Shown piece after piece: positions 33,636-42,414 of a stretch of 64,000 nucleotides of DNA. The position numbers were made by a program, and so were the translations under genes. Below the pieces are notes generated by a model that saw only the letters and a list, made by a program, of their open reading frames with translations, was not told the DNA's origin and made no database searches. Position 1 is the stretch's first letter, and each line of letters opens with the position of its first letter. The DNA is from Algoriphagus alkaliphilus (GTDB lineage: Bacteria; Bacteroidota; Bacteroidia; Cytophagales; Cyclobacteriaceae): positions 1 to 64,000 of the forward strand of contig NZ_FMXE01000008.1 of assembly GCF_900103735.1 (NCBI RefSeq), written 5' to 3'.

Positions 33636-35117
33636 TTAGTAGGCTTTCGCGAAATAGACGCGGCCTGTAGAAGGATTTCCTGTGAACACACAAGTCCCTG
33701 CTTCTTCCTTTCTGCCCAATGGAATGCAGCGAATGGTTGCTTTGGTAAGCTCTTTGATTTTTTCTTCAGTTTCAGAGGTTCCGTCCCAATGTGCAGATAC
33801 AAATCCGCCCGTATCGTTAAGAACTTTTTTAAACTCTTCCCAAGAATTTACCTCGGTAGTAACAGAAGCTCTGAAGTCGATTGCTTTTTTGAAAATCCCA
33901 TCCTGAATTTGATCCAATAAATTCGAAATTTTAGTTGCGATGGGTTGAGAGGAAAGTTCAAAGGTCTCTTTGGTCAAATTATCCCTTCTGGCTATTTCAA
34001 TGGTGCCATTCTCGAGATCCCTTGGCCCCAATCCTATTCTCACCGGTACGCCTTTGAGTTCGTATTCGGCAAACTTCCACCCCGGCTTCTGAGTATCCCG
34101 ATCATCATATTTTACAGAAATACCGACTTTTCTTAGGTCAGCCATGATTTCTTTAGCTTTGACTGAGATCGATTCCAGTTCAGCTTCTCCTCTATAGATA
34201 GGAACAATCACCACTTGAATCGGTGCTAATTTTGGAGGAAGAACCAAACCATTGTCATCCGAGTGAGCCATGATCAGCGCACCCATCAGACGAGTGCTGA
34301 CTCCCCATGAGGTACCCCAAACATATTCCAGTCCACCTTCCTTGGTTGCAAATTTTACATCAAAAGCTTTTGCGAAATTTTGACCCAAAAAATGTGAGGT
34401 TCCTGCTTGAAGGGCTTTCCCATCCTGCATCATCGCTTCAATACAAAATGTCTCGTCTGCTCCTGCAAACCGCTCATTTTCTGTTTTTTTACCTTTGACA
34501 ACAGGCACAGCCATGTATTCTTCAGCAAATTGGGCATACACATTCATCATTTGAATGGTCTCCTCCATAGCTTCCTTAGATGTGGCATGAGCGGTATGCC
34601 CCTCTTGCCAAAGAAACTCAGTAGTCCTGAGGAAAAGTCGGGTTCTCATTTCCCATCTCACCACATTGGCCCACTGATTGACTAAAAGAGGGAGATCCCG
34701 ATATGATTGAATCCAGTTTTTATAAGTACTCCAAATTACCGTTTCGGAAGTAGGTCTAACAATCAATTCCTCTTCGAGTTTTGCATCCGGGTCAACAATT
34801 ATTCCTGAACCATCTTCTGCATTTTTTAGCCGATAATGGGTCACCACAGCACATTCTTTTGCAAAACCTTCCACATGACTTGCTTCCTTACTCAAAAAAG
34901 ATTTCGGAATAAAAAGAGGGAAATATGCATTGGAATGGCCTGTTTCCTTAAACATCTTATCCAGCTGTGCCTGCATCTTTTCCCAGATCGAATAGCCATA
35001 GGGCTTGATAACCATGCAACCACGCACGGGAGAGTTTTCTGCTAAGTCCGCTTTTTTTACCAATTCATTATACCACAGGGAATAATCTTCGCTGCGTTTT
35101 GGAAGTCCTTTGCTCAT
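33636..35117 (-). CDS. proS: prolyl-tRNA synthetase
   Basis: 493 residues, the length of the short, archaeal/eukaryotic-like class II ProRS without the editing insertion. It charges tRNA(Pro). Motif 2 region [25 protein letters not shown] near residue 136 and [18 protein letters not shown] near 171 are visible. The motif 3-like block [28 protein letters not shown] and a C-terminal zinc-binding-like domain with CIPLG and GTCVFTG complete the protein. Single gene with its own -7 box and terminator. Confidence 0.97.
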   Translation of the reverse strand: MSKGLPKRSEDYSLWYNELVKKADLAENSPVRGCMVIKPYGYSIWEKMQAQLDKMFKETGHSNAYFPLFIPKSFLSKEASHVEGFAKECAVVTHYRLKNAEDGSGIIVDPDAKLEEELIVRPTSETVIWSTYKNWIQSYRDLPLLVNQWANVVRWEMRTRLFLRTTEFLWQEGHTAHATSKEAMEETIQMMNVYAQFAEEYMAVPVVKGKKTENERFAGADETFCIEAMMQDGKALQAGTSHFLGQNFAKAFDVKFATKEGGLEYVWGTSWGVSTRLMGALIMAHSDDNGLVLPPKLAPIQVVIVPIYRGEAELESISVKAKEIMADLRKVGISVKYDDRDTQKPGWKFAEYELKGVPVRIGLGPRDLENGTIEIARRDNLTKETFELSSQPIATKISNLLDQIQDGIFKKAIDFRASVTTEVNSWEEFKKVLNDTGGFVSAHWDGTSETEEKIKELTKATIRCIPLGRKEEAGTCVFTGNPSTGRVYFAKAY

Positions 35118-35168
35118 TTGGTTGGTTAAAATGTTAAAATGTCTTTATTTTTGCTTAATTAGAGCGGG

Positions 35169-35176
35169 CAAATATA
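35169..35176 (-). promoter_or_regulatory. candidate proS -7 box
   Basis: On the minus strand this reads TATATTTG, a match to TAnnTTTG, 51 bases upstream of the proS ATG. A -33 TTTG at the usual spacing is not evident, so the call rests on the -7 box alone. Confidence 0.35.
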
Positions 35177-35239
35177 ATCCAAAAAGTATAACCTCAGGAT
35201 TGTCAGTTCGTATAACAAGACAACAAATAAACTTCAACT

Positions 35240-36670
35240 ATGAAGAAATTACCAATAATCGCCGCTTCATTTCTATTTGGATCAATTGTCGTTTCCTCTT
35301 GCAGTACCAATAAAATGGCTGCCAGTGCGACTGACGACAATTTGTACTTCATGGCTTCAGATGTGAAAATTGCCACGCAGTACGCAGTTAACAACAATAA
35401 TCCTCAGTCATTTAGAAACATCTCCCAAGAACCGGAATTAGCCGAGCAGAACTTCAGTGCTAGAAATGTCAACCCTGAATACATTTCAAGATATCAGGCG
35501 ATGCAGAATACTTCTGAAGATGGGGTGGTTTATTTTGAGGAAGAAGTAGCCAATAATCAAAATCAAGTTGGAAATATCCACGCCTACGATAATTATTCCA
35601 CTTCGGGAAATAGAAACAACGGCTTTAACTCACCAAATATCAATTTCAATTTTGGAATGGGAATGGGATTCGGAGGCATGATGAGTCCTTGGGGCTTCTA
35701 TGATCCGTTTTGGGGTCCAGGCTTTGGGTTCAGACCAGGACTTAGCCTCGGAATTGGTTTAGGATGGGGAAACCCATTCATGGGTGGCGGCTTTGGTTGG
35801 GGCAATCCGTGGAGAAATCCATTCATGGGTTTTGGAGGTATGATGAGTCCTTGGGGCTTCTATGATCCATTTTTTGGACCTGGTTTCGGAATGATGGGGT
35901 ATGGAATGGGTTTTTCTCCTTGGGGTAGACCAATCCATGCAGGTAGACCAATTTTCATCCTTCCCGGTGCCGAAGGTGATCGAAGAACGGTTTATGGTGC
36001 TCGTCCTACAAGAGGTGCTACTTTAGCCAACTCAGGAATGAGATCTTCTCAAGCCGGTGTAATTCCAAGCACTGCAAGAGCTCAGGCAAGAGGATATGCT
36101 TCGGCCGTGGATAATTCCTCCGCCAGAAGATTAGTTCCTTCCGAAAACTCCAGAGTTGCATCAAGGGATTTCAGCAATTCTCAAAATGATTACTACAATT
36201 CCGGAAGAAGCAGAGTAGCTCCCACAACAAGAAATACCAACTCTCCGGCAAGTGACAGAGGTGTAAGTACTAGGTCCAGAAGCACAATTCCTTCTGCCAG
36301 AACTCCAAACAACCTGAATCCGAGTAGCAACACCAGAACCTATTCCCCATCAGGAACTAGTTCTCCTGCATACAACAACAATAGATCCACAAGTCCTTCT
36401 TTTAACAGAAGCACGAGTCCTTCCTATAATAGATCAACTGCACCTTCTTACAACAGAAGCACAAATCCAACAAATAACAATAGAGTTGTGACACCTAGCA
36501 GAACAAATTCAACTCCTACCTTCAGTGCTCCAAGCAGATCAAGTGGAGGGGGAAGCTTTAGTGCTCCAAGCAGATCAAGTGGAGGGGGAAGCTTTAGTGC
36601 TCCGAGCAGAAGTTCAGGAGGGTTCTCGGGCGGTAGTGTCGGTGGATCCAGAGGGGGAAGGGGGAATTAA
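35240..36670 (+). CDS. low-complexity surface lipoprotein, Gly/Met- then Ser/Arg/Asn-rich
   Basis: 476 residues with lipobox VVSSC (Cys21). A normal-looking N-terminal about 130 residues precedes a Gly/Phe/Met/Trp-rich middle. The block MMSPWGFYDPF occurs twice there (nt about 35679 and 35839). The C-terminal half is disordered, rich in Ser, Arg, Asn and Thr, with NRSTSPS-type repeats and a final APSRSSGGGSFS repeat encoded by exact 36-bp DNA tandems. It is probably surface-exposed or adhesive; no catalytic domain is seen. Its stop codon lies within the terminator stem. Confidence 0.75.
   Translation: MKKLPIIAASFLFGSIVVSSCSTNKMAASATDDNLYFMASDVKIATQYAVNNNNPQSFRNISQEPELAEQNFSARNVNPEYISRYQAMQNTSEDGVVYFEEEVANNQNQVGNIHAYDNYSTSGNRNNGFNSPNINFNFGMGMGFGGMMSPWGFYDPFWGPGFGFRPGLSLGIGLGWGNPFMGGGFGWGNPWRNPFMGFGGMMSPWGFYDPFFGPGFGMMGYGMGFSPWGRPIHAGRPIFILPGAEGDRRTVYGARPTRGATLANSGMRSSQAGVIPSTARAQARGYASAVDNSSARRLVPSENSRVASRDFSNSQNDYYNSGRSRVAPTTRNTNSPASDRGVSTRSRSTIPSARTPNNLNPSSNTRTYSPSGTSSPAYNNNRSTSPSFNRSTSPSYNRSTAPSYNRSTNPTNNNRVVTPSRTNSTPTFSAPSRSSGGGSFSAPSRSSGGGSFSAPSRSSGGFSGGSVGGSRGGRGN
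36524..36620 (+). repeat. 36-bp in-frame tandem repeat
   Basis: AGTGCTCCAAGCAGATCAAG starts at 36524 and recurs at 36560, and a diverged third copy begins at 36596. The spacing of 36 bases keeps the reading frame, encoding SAPSRSSGGGSF units. Copy-number changes by slippage would only lengthen or shorten the protein tail. Confidence 0.9.
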
Positions 36671-36687
36671 TTTCCCCTTTTTTTTTA
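36658..36687 (+). terminator. terminator overlapping the stop codon
   Basis: AAGGGGGAATT pairs with AATTTCCCCTT, followed by a run of T (36678-36686). The stop codon of the low-complexity lipoprotein gene lies in the stem-loop. Confidence 0.75.
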
Positions 36688-36744
36688 AATTCAGCACAAA
36701 TATCTATCGCATCCGTTTATTCTTTTCTAACAAACTATTCTTTA

Positions 36745-38259
36745 ATGAGAATTCTGACAGTCTTTCTCACTCTCACTTCATTCACTATTGGAGGAGCCTT
36801 CGCTCAAAGTGGATATTTTGAAGATGCCTATCGCTTCAGCAGAACAATACCATCAGGATCGGCAAGAATTATAGGCATCGGAGGTACTCAATACTCATTA
36901 GGCGGCGATGTATCCAATATTGCCGGAAACCCAGCAGGACTCGGTTTTTTCAGATCCTCCGAGGCAAGCATCACATTAGGCTATAATGATTGGGGAGTGA
37001 GTACTCAGTATTTGGGACAAAAAGGATCCTATAATACAACCAACTTCAGCCTGCCCAATATGAGTTATGTCATGGCCAAACCAAAAAACAGTCTGAAATC
37101 GGGTGCTTTTAAAGGTGGTGCTTTTGGAATTAGCTTTCAGCGAATTGCCAATTTCAATACCGAGTATGGGTATTTTTCTGATCTCCTTGGAGAGAGCTCC
37201 ATCATTGATTTTTATCTGCAAGATGCCTTTGGAATTCCCGAAAGTCAGATTGAAAATTTTGGACTTACCGGACTTGCGTATAAAACCTATCAAATCAACC
37301 CAATTGCTTTTGACCAACAAGGAAAACCCATCCCGGATCCTAATTCTTACGATTCTTTTGTTTTGGGATTACCTTTTCAGGATGAAAATATAACTCAAGA
37401 GGGTAGCGCAAATCAGATTTCATTTTCTTACGGCGCAAACTTTAATCATAAAGTTTTTGTCGGTGGCGGATTAGGAATTAGATCACTCTCCTTTTCTTCA
37501 TTCAAAAATTATAATGAGGAATTCATTGATCAGCCCCTGGTAAACTCAAACCTGAGAGAAAGCTTATTTATCAGCGGAGTTGGGTTGAATTTGAATTTGG
37601 GATTGATCTACAAACCCATTGATAATTTGAATTTAGGCTTCAACTTTCAATCCCCAACTTGGTATGCACTGAATGAAGAATATGAAGCGGGAATGACTGC
37701 CAATTACAATAATTATTTTTTCGAACAAGAGAATGTGACCCTGGGACAGGAGAGTGCAGTTACAGATTTTGTGATCAGCAAATATGGACTGAACACTCCA
37801 CTTAAAATCGGTGGAGGAGCTACCTACTTCATTGGGAAAAATGGGTTCATTTCCGCGGATATCGATTGGGTTGACTATAGCACTGGAAGAATCAGCTCCA
37901 ACGACTTTGATGAAGGTCCAGATAACCGAGTAATTCGCGATATATATGCCAGTACAATCAATTATCGCATAGGTGGCGAAGCTCGGGTAAATAATTTCAG
38001 ATTTAGAGCAGGATATGCCTTCTTTGGAGATCCATTTGCTAATTCCTTCGGATTTGATCAAAGCACTCAACAACTCAGTGGTGGCTTTGGTGTAAAAATC
38101 AATTCATTTTCAATCGACTTTGCCCTAGTCAATCAGAAATACAGTGGCCTTTACAGAAGCTACCAAGTATTGGATTCAAATGGGAACAATTTTGGTCCAG
38201 TCACCGAACTGGAAAACAGCATCACTTCCGGTGTCCTTACTTTTGGGATTAATTTTTAA
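36745..38259 (+). CDS. FadL/OmpP1-like outer membrane beta-barrel protein
   Basis: 504 residues with a cleavable signal (about 1-20, ending AFAQ). The start of the mature protein, EDAYRFSRTIPSGSARIIGIGGTQYSLGGDVSNIAGNPAGLG, has the NPAGL motif typical of OmpP1/FadL/TodX transporters. Alternating beta strands run to the terminal aromatic-type strand GVLTFGINF. Such barrels import hydrophobic compounds across the outer membrane. The 3' end overlaps the convergent aroK gene by 11 bp, and its terminator lies within aroK. Confidence 0.85.
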   Translation: MRILTVFLTLTSFTIGGAFAQSGYFEDAYRFSRTIPSGSARIIGIGGTQYSLGGDVSNIAGNPAGLGFFRSSEASITLGYNDWGVSTQYLGQKGSYNTTNFSLPNMSYVMAKPKNSLKSGAFKGGAFGISFQRIANFNTEYGYFSDLLGESSIIDFYLQDAFGIPESQIENFGLTGLAYKTYQINPIAFDQQGKPIPDPNSYDSFVLGLPFQDENITQEGSANQISFSYGANFNHKVFVGGGLGIRSLSFSSFKNYNEEFIDQPLVNSNLRESLFISGVGLNLNLGLIYKPIDNLNLGFNFQSPTWYALNEEYEAGMTANYNNYFFEQENVTLGQESAVTDFVISKYGLNTPLKIGGGATYFIGKNGFISADIDWVDYSTGRISSNDFDEGPDNRVIRDIYASTINYRIGGEARVNNFRFRAGYAFFGDPFANSFGFDQSTQQLSGGFGVKINSFSIDFALVNQKYSGLYRSYQVLDSNGNNFGPVTELENSITSGVLTFGINF

Positions 38260-38779
38260 GCTGATTAATCAATTCATACATCAAAAGCTCAGCGGAGAAA
38301 TCTTCACCGCTGAGCTTTATTTTTGACTGATTGTAAAAATGTTCCCGCTGAGCTAACAGGCTCTTTAGCTTCAAAGTGATCTCTCCTTGATCCAAATTCA
38401 AAAACATGGGACGATTATGTACTTTGGAAACTCTTAAGCGTTCGGAAATAGTATCTAAGGGAACATCGAGATAAACGGATATAGATTTCTCGTTGATCAG
38501 ATCCATATTGTCATTAAAACAAGGCGCTCCTCCTCCGGCCGCAAGGACAAACGAAGCATCCCGATGCAGTAATTCCGAAAGTGTTTCAGTTTCCCATTCT
38601 CTGAATTTCCCCTCTCCGTGAATGGCGAAAATTTCGGGAATTTTTAATTGAAATTTTTCCTCGATTTGGTAATCCAAATCCAAATAGGGAAAGCGTAATT
38701 CATGAGCTAACTGCCGACCAAATGTGCTTTTGCCACATCCGGGTAACCCTACAAGAACCACTTTCAGCCACTTACTCAT
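38249..38779 (-). CDS. aroK: shikimate kinase
   Basis: 176 residues. It phosphorylates shikimate with ATP in the aromatic amino acid pathway. Walker A GLPGCGKSTFG lies at the N-terminus, DLDYQIE (substrate-binding Asp) near residue 34, and LAAGGGAPCF near 80 is the Gly-rich shikimate loop. Arg residues follow in RLRVSKVHNRPMF. Its ATG overlaps the stop of the BT_3928-type gene by four bases. The last about 12 codons coincide with the terminator hairpin of the convergent FadL-like gene. Confidence 0.95.
   Translation of the reverse strand: MSKWLKVVLVGLPGCGKSTFGRQLAHELRFPYLDLDYQIEEKFQLKIPEIFAIHGEGKFREWETETLSELLHRDASFVLAAGGGAPCFNDNMDLINEKSISVYLDVPLDTISERLRVSKVHNRPMFLNLDQGEITLKLKSLLAQREHFYNQSKIKLSGEDFSAELLMYELINQLKN
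38284..38323 (+). terminator. terminator embedded in the aroK coding region
   Basis: AAAGCTCAGCGG (38284-38295) and CCGCTGAGCTTT (38307-38318) are a perfect 12-bp stem with an 11-base loop, followed by ATTTTT on the plus strand. It would terminate the FadL-like transcript while also encoding the C-terminus of aroK on the other strand. Confidence 0.85.
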
Positions 38780-39873
38780 AGGAAGAAGTCCAAAACATCC
38801 GTAGCATCCGGAGTATTGTTATGGTGATACTTTTCCATCACCACTCCGTCTTTCAAGATCATAATCCCCGGATTGGCTCGCATGATTGTTTTTACAACCG
38901 TGGCATCAGCTTGCAAGCCCATCACACTCCAATTTTGTTTGGACAAAAAGCTGTCAATTTCTTCCTGACTCGCCGCAGCCATAAAAACCACATCCACGGG
39001 CGCACCTTCCATCGATTTCACCAAATCATTCAATTTATCCAGATTAGCCTCACTCATTTTAGCCATGTTACTACTGAGGATAATCACCTTGTTGCCTGCA
39101 AAAAGAAACTCGGACTGATCACCTTCTGCATTCCAGGCTGCAAAATCTGAGATTTTCGGAAGCGCGTCGGGATTCTGCAATACCATCTCCACAAACTCAT
39201 AGCCGTCTTCAGCCGGATATTGATCAAAAGTGAAGGTCTCTCCATCTTTTTTCATCACGTAGATGTATTGAAGCTGGGACGAAGGCTGCATATTAACGGG
39301 AATATTGACGCCGTTCTTATATGCTCTGAAGTCGATAAACGGCAAGTTTTGAATTGCCCAATACGCAATCGCCAAAGAAATTACCAAAGTAAAAATCGCA
39401 GTAATACTCGCCCATTTTGGTGTTTCTTCGGGAAGATCTTTTCTGTAAAAGAAAAGGAAAGAAATCATGATCAAGAGGATAATATCTTTGTAAAAAGATT
39501 CCCAAGGTGTCAATTTGATCGCATCCCCAAAGCATCCACAATCTGTGACTTTGTTGAAGTAAGCTGAGTAAAAAGTCAGAAACGTAAAAAACAGCACCAT
39601 CAAACCCAAAGCCCAAACAGTCTTTTTCAACTTGACACCGATAATCAGCATGACTCCCAACACCACTTCTGCTACCACCAACACCACTCCGATATACAAG
39701 GCAAATGGCTTGAAGTAGTAGAAGAACCCTGCGATGTCGTTAGAGAAAACATCAAAATATTCCTCCAACTTAATAGCAGTCCCTACCGGATCATTCACTT
39801 TGATTAACCCTGAGAAAATAAAAAGACCGCCTACCAAAAGGCGAAGAATCCAAAGTACTGTTTGCTTATTCAT
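38776..39873 (-). CDS. BT_3928-family DoxX-like membrane protein
   Basis: 365 residues. The N-terminal half is a DoxX/MauE-like four-helix membrane domain (LLVGGLFIFSGLIKVNDPVGTAIKLEEYF) with a conserved cysteine pair in VTDCGCFGDAIKL near 113. The C-terminal half after a further helix (about 155-175) is periplasmic with a thioredoxin-like pattern (VIILSSNMAKMSEANLDKL, PGIMILKDGVVMEKYHHN) but no CxxC. The MauE-type pair suggests thiol-redox chemistry in the membrane. Coupled by overlap to aroK downstream. Confidence 0.85.
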   Translation of the reverse strand: MNKQTVLWILRLLVGGLFIFSGLIKVNDPVGTAIKLEEYFDVFSNDIAGFFYYFKPFALYIGVVLVVAEVVLGVMLIIGVKLKKTVWALGLMVLFFTFLTFYSAYFNKVTDCGCFGDAIKLTPWESFYKDIILLIMISFLFFYRKDLPEETPKWASITAIFTLVISLAIAYWAIQNLPFIDFRAYKNGVNIPVNMQPSSQLQYIYVMKKDGETFTFDQYPAEDGYEFVEMVLQNPDALPKISDFAAWNAEGDQSEFLFAGNKVIILSSNMAKMSEANLDKLNDLVKSMEGAPVDVVFMAAASQEEIDSFLSKQNWSVMGLQADATVVKTIMRANPGIMILKDGVVMEKYHHNNTPDATDVLDFFL

Positions 39874-39874
39874 A

Positions 39875-40009
39875 TGATTTTATTTTTTTCAATAACCAAA
39901 CCCGAAGGCTGGCTTTTGGAAGCTCTCACTTACCTACAGCAGACAGGTGATTGCTATTATTATCGACTGTTTTTCGTCTTGCCAGTCTAATTCAGGCAGG
40001 TTCAATTTT
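39875..40009. repeat. dispersed leader repeat, diverged copy
   Basis: GATTTTATTTTTTTCAATAACC begins just after the BT_3928-type start codon. The far edge TTCAGGCAGGTTCAATTTTA (39991-40010) overlaps the stop codon of the DUF1599 gene. The edges match other copies; the middle is diverged. Confidence 0.4.
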
Positions 40010-40549
40010 ATGGTATCCAAGTTTGATCAGACAGAAAACAGAATAGTTTATCATATCCTGATAGTTGGCCTCAATTCCTTCAGAAACGATTGTTTGCCCT
40101 TGATTGTCCTCGATTTGTTTTACTCTAAACAACTTCATCAGTATGATATCTGTCATCGAACTCACGCGCATATCCCGCCAAGCCTCGCCATAATCATGAT
40201 TTTTATTTTCGAGCAAACCCCTCGTTGTTTCAGTCCAGTGATCATAAATGGACTCGAGTTCGGAATACGGAATCTCCATACGGTCATCATCTCTCAAGCT
40301 GATTTGAATTAAGGCAATCAGGCAATAGTTGATGATCCCAACAAATTCATCCAAGATTGGATCATTGACCTTTTGACTCCCTTTTTCCTGTATTGACCTA
40401 ATTCGCTGTGCTTTGATGAAAATCTGATCCGTAATCGATGAAAGCCTCAAAATCCTCCAAGCTGTCCCATAATCAAGTGTTTTCTTACTGAATAAATCTT
40501 TACATCGGGCGATTACTTGCTTATATTCGTTGCTGGTATTAGTCTCCAA
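39992..40549 (-). CDS. DUF1599 tandem-domain protein
   Basis: About 185 residues from a proposed TTG at 40549. The frame is open to 40627, but that would overlap folP on the other strand. Homologues begin at the equivalent of ETNTSNEYKQVI, and AAAGGA precedes the TTG. Two copies of the DUF1599 unit are visible: KTLDYGTAWRILRLSSITDQIF near residue 22 and KNHDYGEAWRDMRVSSMTDIIL near 120. The family has been connected with nucleotide modification, but no activity is proven. The C-terminus (KIEPA) is encoded by repeat-edge DNA. Confidence 0.75.
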   Translation of the reverse strand: METNTSNEYKQVIARCKDLFSKKTLDYGTAWRILRLSSITDQIFIKAQRIRSIQEKGSQKVNDPILDEFVGIINYCLIALIQISLRDDDRMEIPYSELESIYDHWTETTRGLLENKNHDYGEAWRDMRVSSMTDIILMKLFRVKQIEDNQGQTIVSEGIEANYQDMINYSVFCLIKLGYHKIEPA

Positions 40550-40563
40550 AATTCCTTTGTTTA

Positions 40564-41448
40564 ATGCTATCCGGATCAAATCCGTCTTCTTCGACCGAAG
40601 ATAAATTATTTCCCCAAAAATATACACTCCAAACCAAAGGAAGGATCATATCCTTGGATAAACCCCAAGTGATGGGAATCTTGAATCTGACTCCTGATTC
40701 TTTCTTTTCCGGAAGCAGAATCGATAAAAATCGGGAAGCCATCCTTTCGAAAGCGGGAGAAATGATTCGGGAAGGTGCCGCCTTTTTGGATTTGGGTGGC
40801 TATAGTACAAGACCGGGTGCTGTTGATATTTCAATTCAGGAAGAAATTGATCGAGTGGTACCCGCTGTGGAAGTCATCCGAAAGGAATTTCCCGATATCT
40901 TACTGTCAATCGATACTTTCCGATCCAAGGTAGCTCAAGAAGCCGTATTTGCAGGTGCTGATATCGTCAATGATATTTCTGCCGGGAATCTGGATGAGGC
41001 CATGCTTCCCATGATTGCAAGTCTTGGAGTTCCCTACATTGCTATGCATATGAGAGGAAATCCACAAAACATGCTGTCCCAGTCAAATTATTCTGATATT
41101 CTGAGAGAAATACTGCATTATTTCGCGGAAAAAGTGGATCTTATTAGAAAACTTGGCATCAAAGATGTAATTATCGATCCCGGGTTTGGATTTGCAAAGA
41201 CGATTGAGCAGAATTTCTATTTGCTGAAAAATCTAAAAAGTTTTGAAACCTTGGGATTTCCACTTTTGGTTGGGGTATCGAGGAAATCAATGATTTACAA
41301 AACACTGCAAATTGATACTACAAATGCACTAAACGGGACAACAGCCCTGAATATGTTTGCTTTATTGCAAGGAGCAAACATACTCAGAGTTCACGACGTT
41401 AAGGAAGCAAAAGAGACTGTAAAACTATTTGAACAACTATACCCTTGA
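40564..41448 (+). CDS. folP: dihydropteroate synthase
   Basis: 294 residues. It condenses p-aminobenzoate with dihydropterin pyrophosphate in folate synthesis. The TIM-barrel signatures are VMGILNLTPDSFFSG near residue 37, DLGGYSTRPGA near 77, ADIVNDISAG near 137, DPGFGFAKT near 208, and the C-terminal GVSRKSMIY. An N-terminal extension of about 35 residues precedes the core, so the true start could be later than 40564. It is divergent from the DUF1599 gene by only 14 bp. Its stop overlaps the TTG start of cdaA. Confidence 0.95.
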   Translation: MLSGSNPSSSTEDKLFPQKYTLQTKGRIISLDKPQVMGILNLTPDSFFSGSRIDKNREAILSKAGEMIREGAAFLDLGGYSTRPGAVDISIQEEIDRVVPAVEVIRKEFPDILLSIDTFRSKVAQEAVFAGADIVNDISAGNLDEAMLPMIASLGVPYIAMHMRGNPQNMLSQSNYSDILREILHYFAEKVDLIRKLGIKDVIIDPGFGFAKTIEQNFYLLKNLKSFETLGFPLLVGVSRKSMIYKTLQIDTTNALNGTTALNMFALLQGANILRVHDVKEAKETVKLFEQLYP

Positions 41449-42320
41449 GCTTACTTTTCAAAATAGGTTTTTTGGACATCTCCATCGTCAATATGATCGA
41501 TATTGCGTTGGTGGCGGCGCTATTGTACCAGGTTTACAAGCTTCTAAAAGGTAGCGTTGCAATCAAAATCTTTGTCGGTTTCCTTTCACTTTATCTGATT
41601 TATCTTTTGGTAAGGGCACTCCGAATGGAACTGCTTTCAGCAATTCTCGGCCAATTTATGGGAGTCGGAGTAATTGCTGCCCTTATCATTTTTGCTCCAG
41701 AGATCCGAAAGTTTCTGTTGATTGTCGGCCGAACTTCAATTTTCTCCGACGACAATATTTTAAAGGATATTCTTTTTTTCTGGAGAAAAAAAGAAAATTC
41801 GGCATTCAACATCAGTCCGATCATTGATGCTTCCAAAGTTCTGGCAGGAAGCAACACGGGAGCTTTAATGGTCATTTCCAGTAATACCGAATTGAAATTC
41901 TATGCAGAAAGCGGCGACATTTTAGATGCCGAACTTTCAAAGCGTCTATTAATCTCGATTTTCAACAAATACAGCCCACTCCATGACGGTGCAGTAATCA
42001 TTCACAAAGGCCGAATTAAGGCTGCCCGATGTATTTTGCCGGTTACGGAGCGAGAAGTACCTGCTCAGTTTGGACTTCGCCACCGAGCTGGAATTGGCAT
42101 GTCAGAGGCTACCGATTCATTGATCCTTGTCGTATCCGAAGAGACAGGACAGATGTCGATGATGAAAAACGGCAAAGTCCTTCATAATCTTTCTTTTCAG
42201 GAAATCAGAGAAATCATCAACGACTATCTCAACAATGAAGACTTGGATGATCGATTTGAAAGCCTCTCGGAATACGACCATTCGACAAAAAGCCGCTTAG
42301 CAATTTCAGGAAAATCCTGA
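41445..42320 (+). CDS. cdaA: diadenylate cyclase (CdaA type)
   Basis: 291 residues starting with TTG inside a TTGA overlap with the folP stop. Three N-terminal membrane helices (about 15-75) precede the DAC domain, which makes cyclic di-AMP from two ATP. The DGA motif is in SPLHDGAVIIHKGRI near residue 184 and the RHR motif in FGLRHRAGIGMSEATDS near 217. Cyclic di-AMP controls potassium and osmotic balance and cell-wall homeostasis in many bacteria. Coupling to folP is a conserved Bacteroidetes arrangement as far as I know. A strong terminator follows. Confidence 0.95.
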   Translation: MSLLFKIGFLDISIVNMIDIALVAALLYQVYKLLKGSVAIKIFVGFLSLYLIYLLVRALRMELLSAILGQFMGVGVIAALIIFAPEIRKFLLIVGRTSIFSDDNILKDILFFWRKKENSAFNISPIIDASKVLAGSNTGALMVISSNTELKFYAESGDILDAELSKRLLISIFNKYSPLHDGAVIIHKGRIKAARCILPVTEREVPAQFGLRHRAGIGMSEATDSLILVVSEETGQMSMMKNGKVLHNLSFQEIREIINDYLNNEDLDDRFESLSEYDHSTKSRLAISGKS

Positions 42321-42357
42321 TTGGAAAAGAATAATCTCAAAGGAATGAGCGAAGTAA

Positions 42358-42388
42358 AAAGCCTGTCAGTTTTGTTCTGACAGGCTTT
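42358..42388. terminator. bidirectional terminator between cdaA and kbl
   Basis: AAAGCCTGTCAG (42358-42369) and CTGACAGGCTTT (42377-42388) form a perfect 12-bp stem with a 7-base loop. A-rich sequence lies before it and TATTATTT after it, serving both convergent genes. Confidence 0.9.
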
Positions 42389-42414
42389 ATTATTTCAATT
42401 AGGCATCAAAAAAA

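Noticed and set aside
36524..36620. 36-bp repeats resembling a CRISPR array
   Set aside because: The repeats are contiguous, in frame and encode a Ser/Gly tail; there are no spacers or cas genes.
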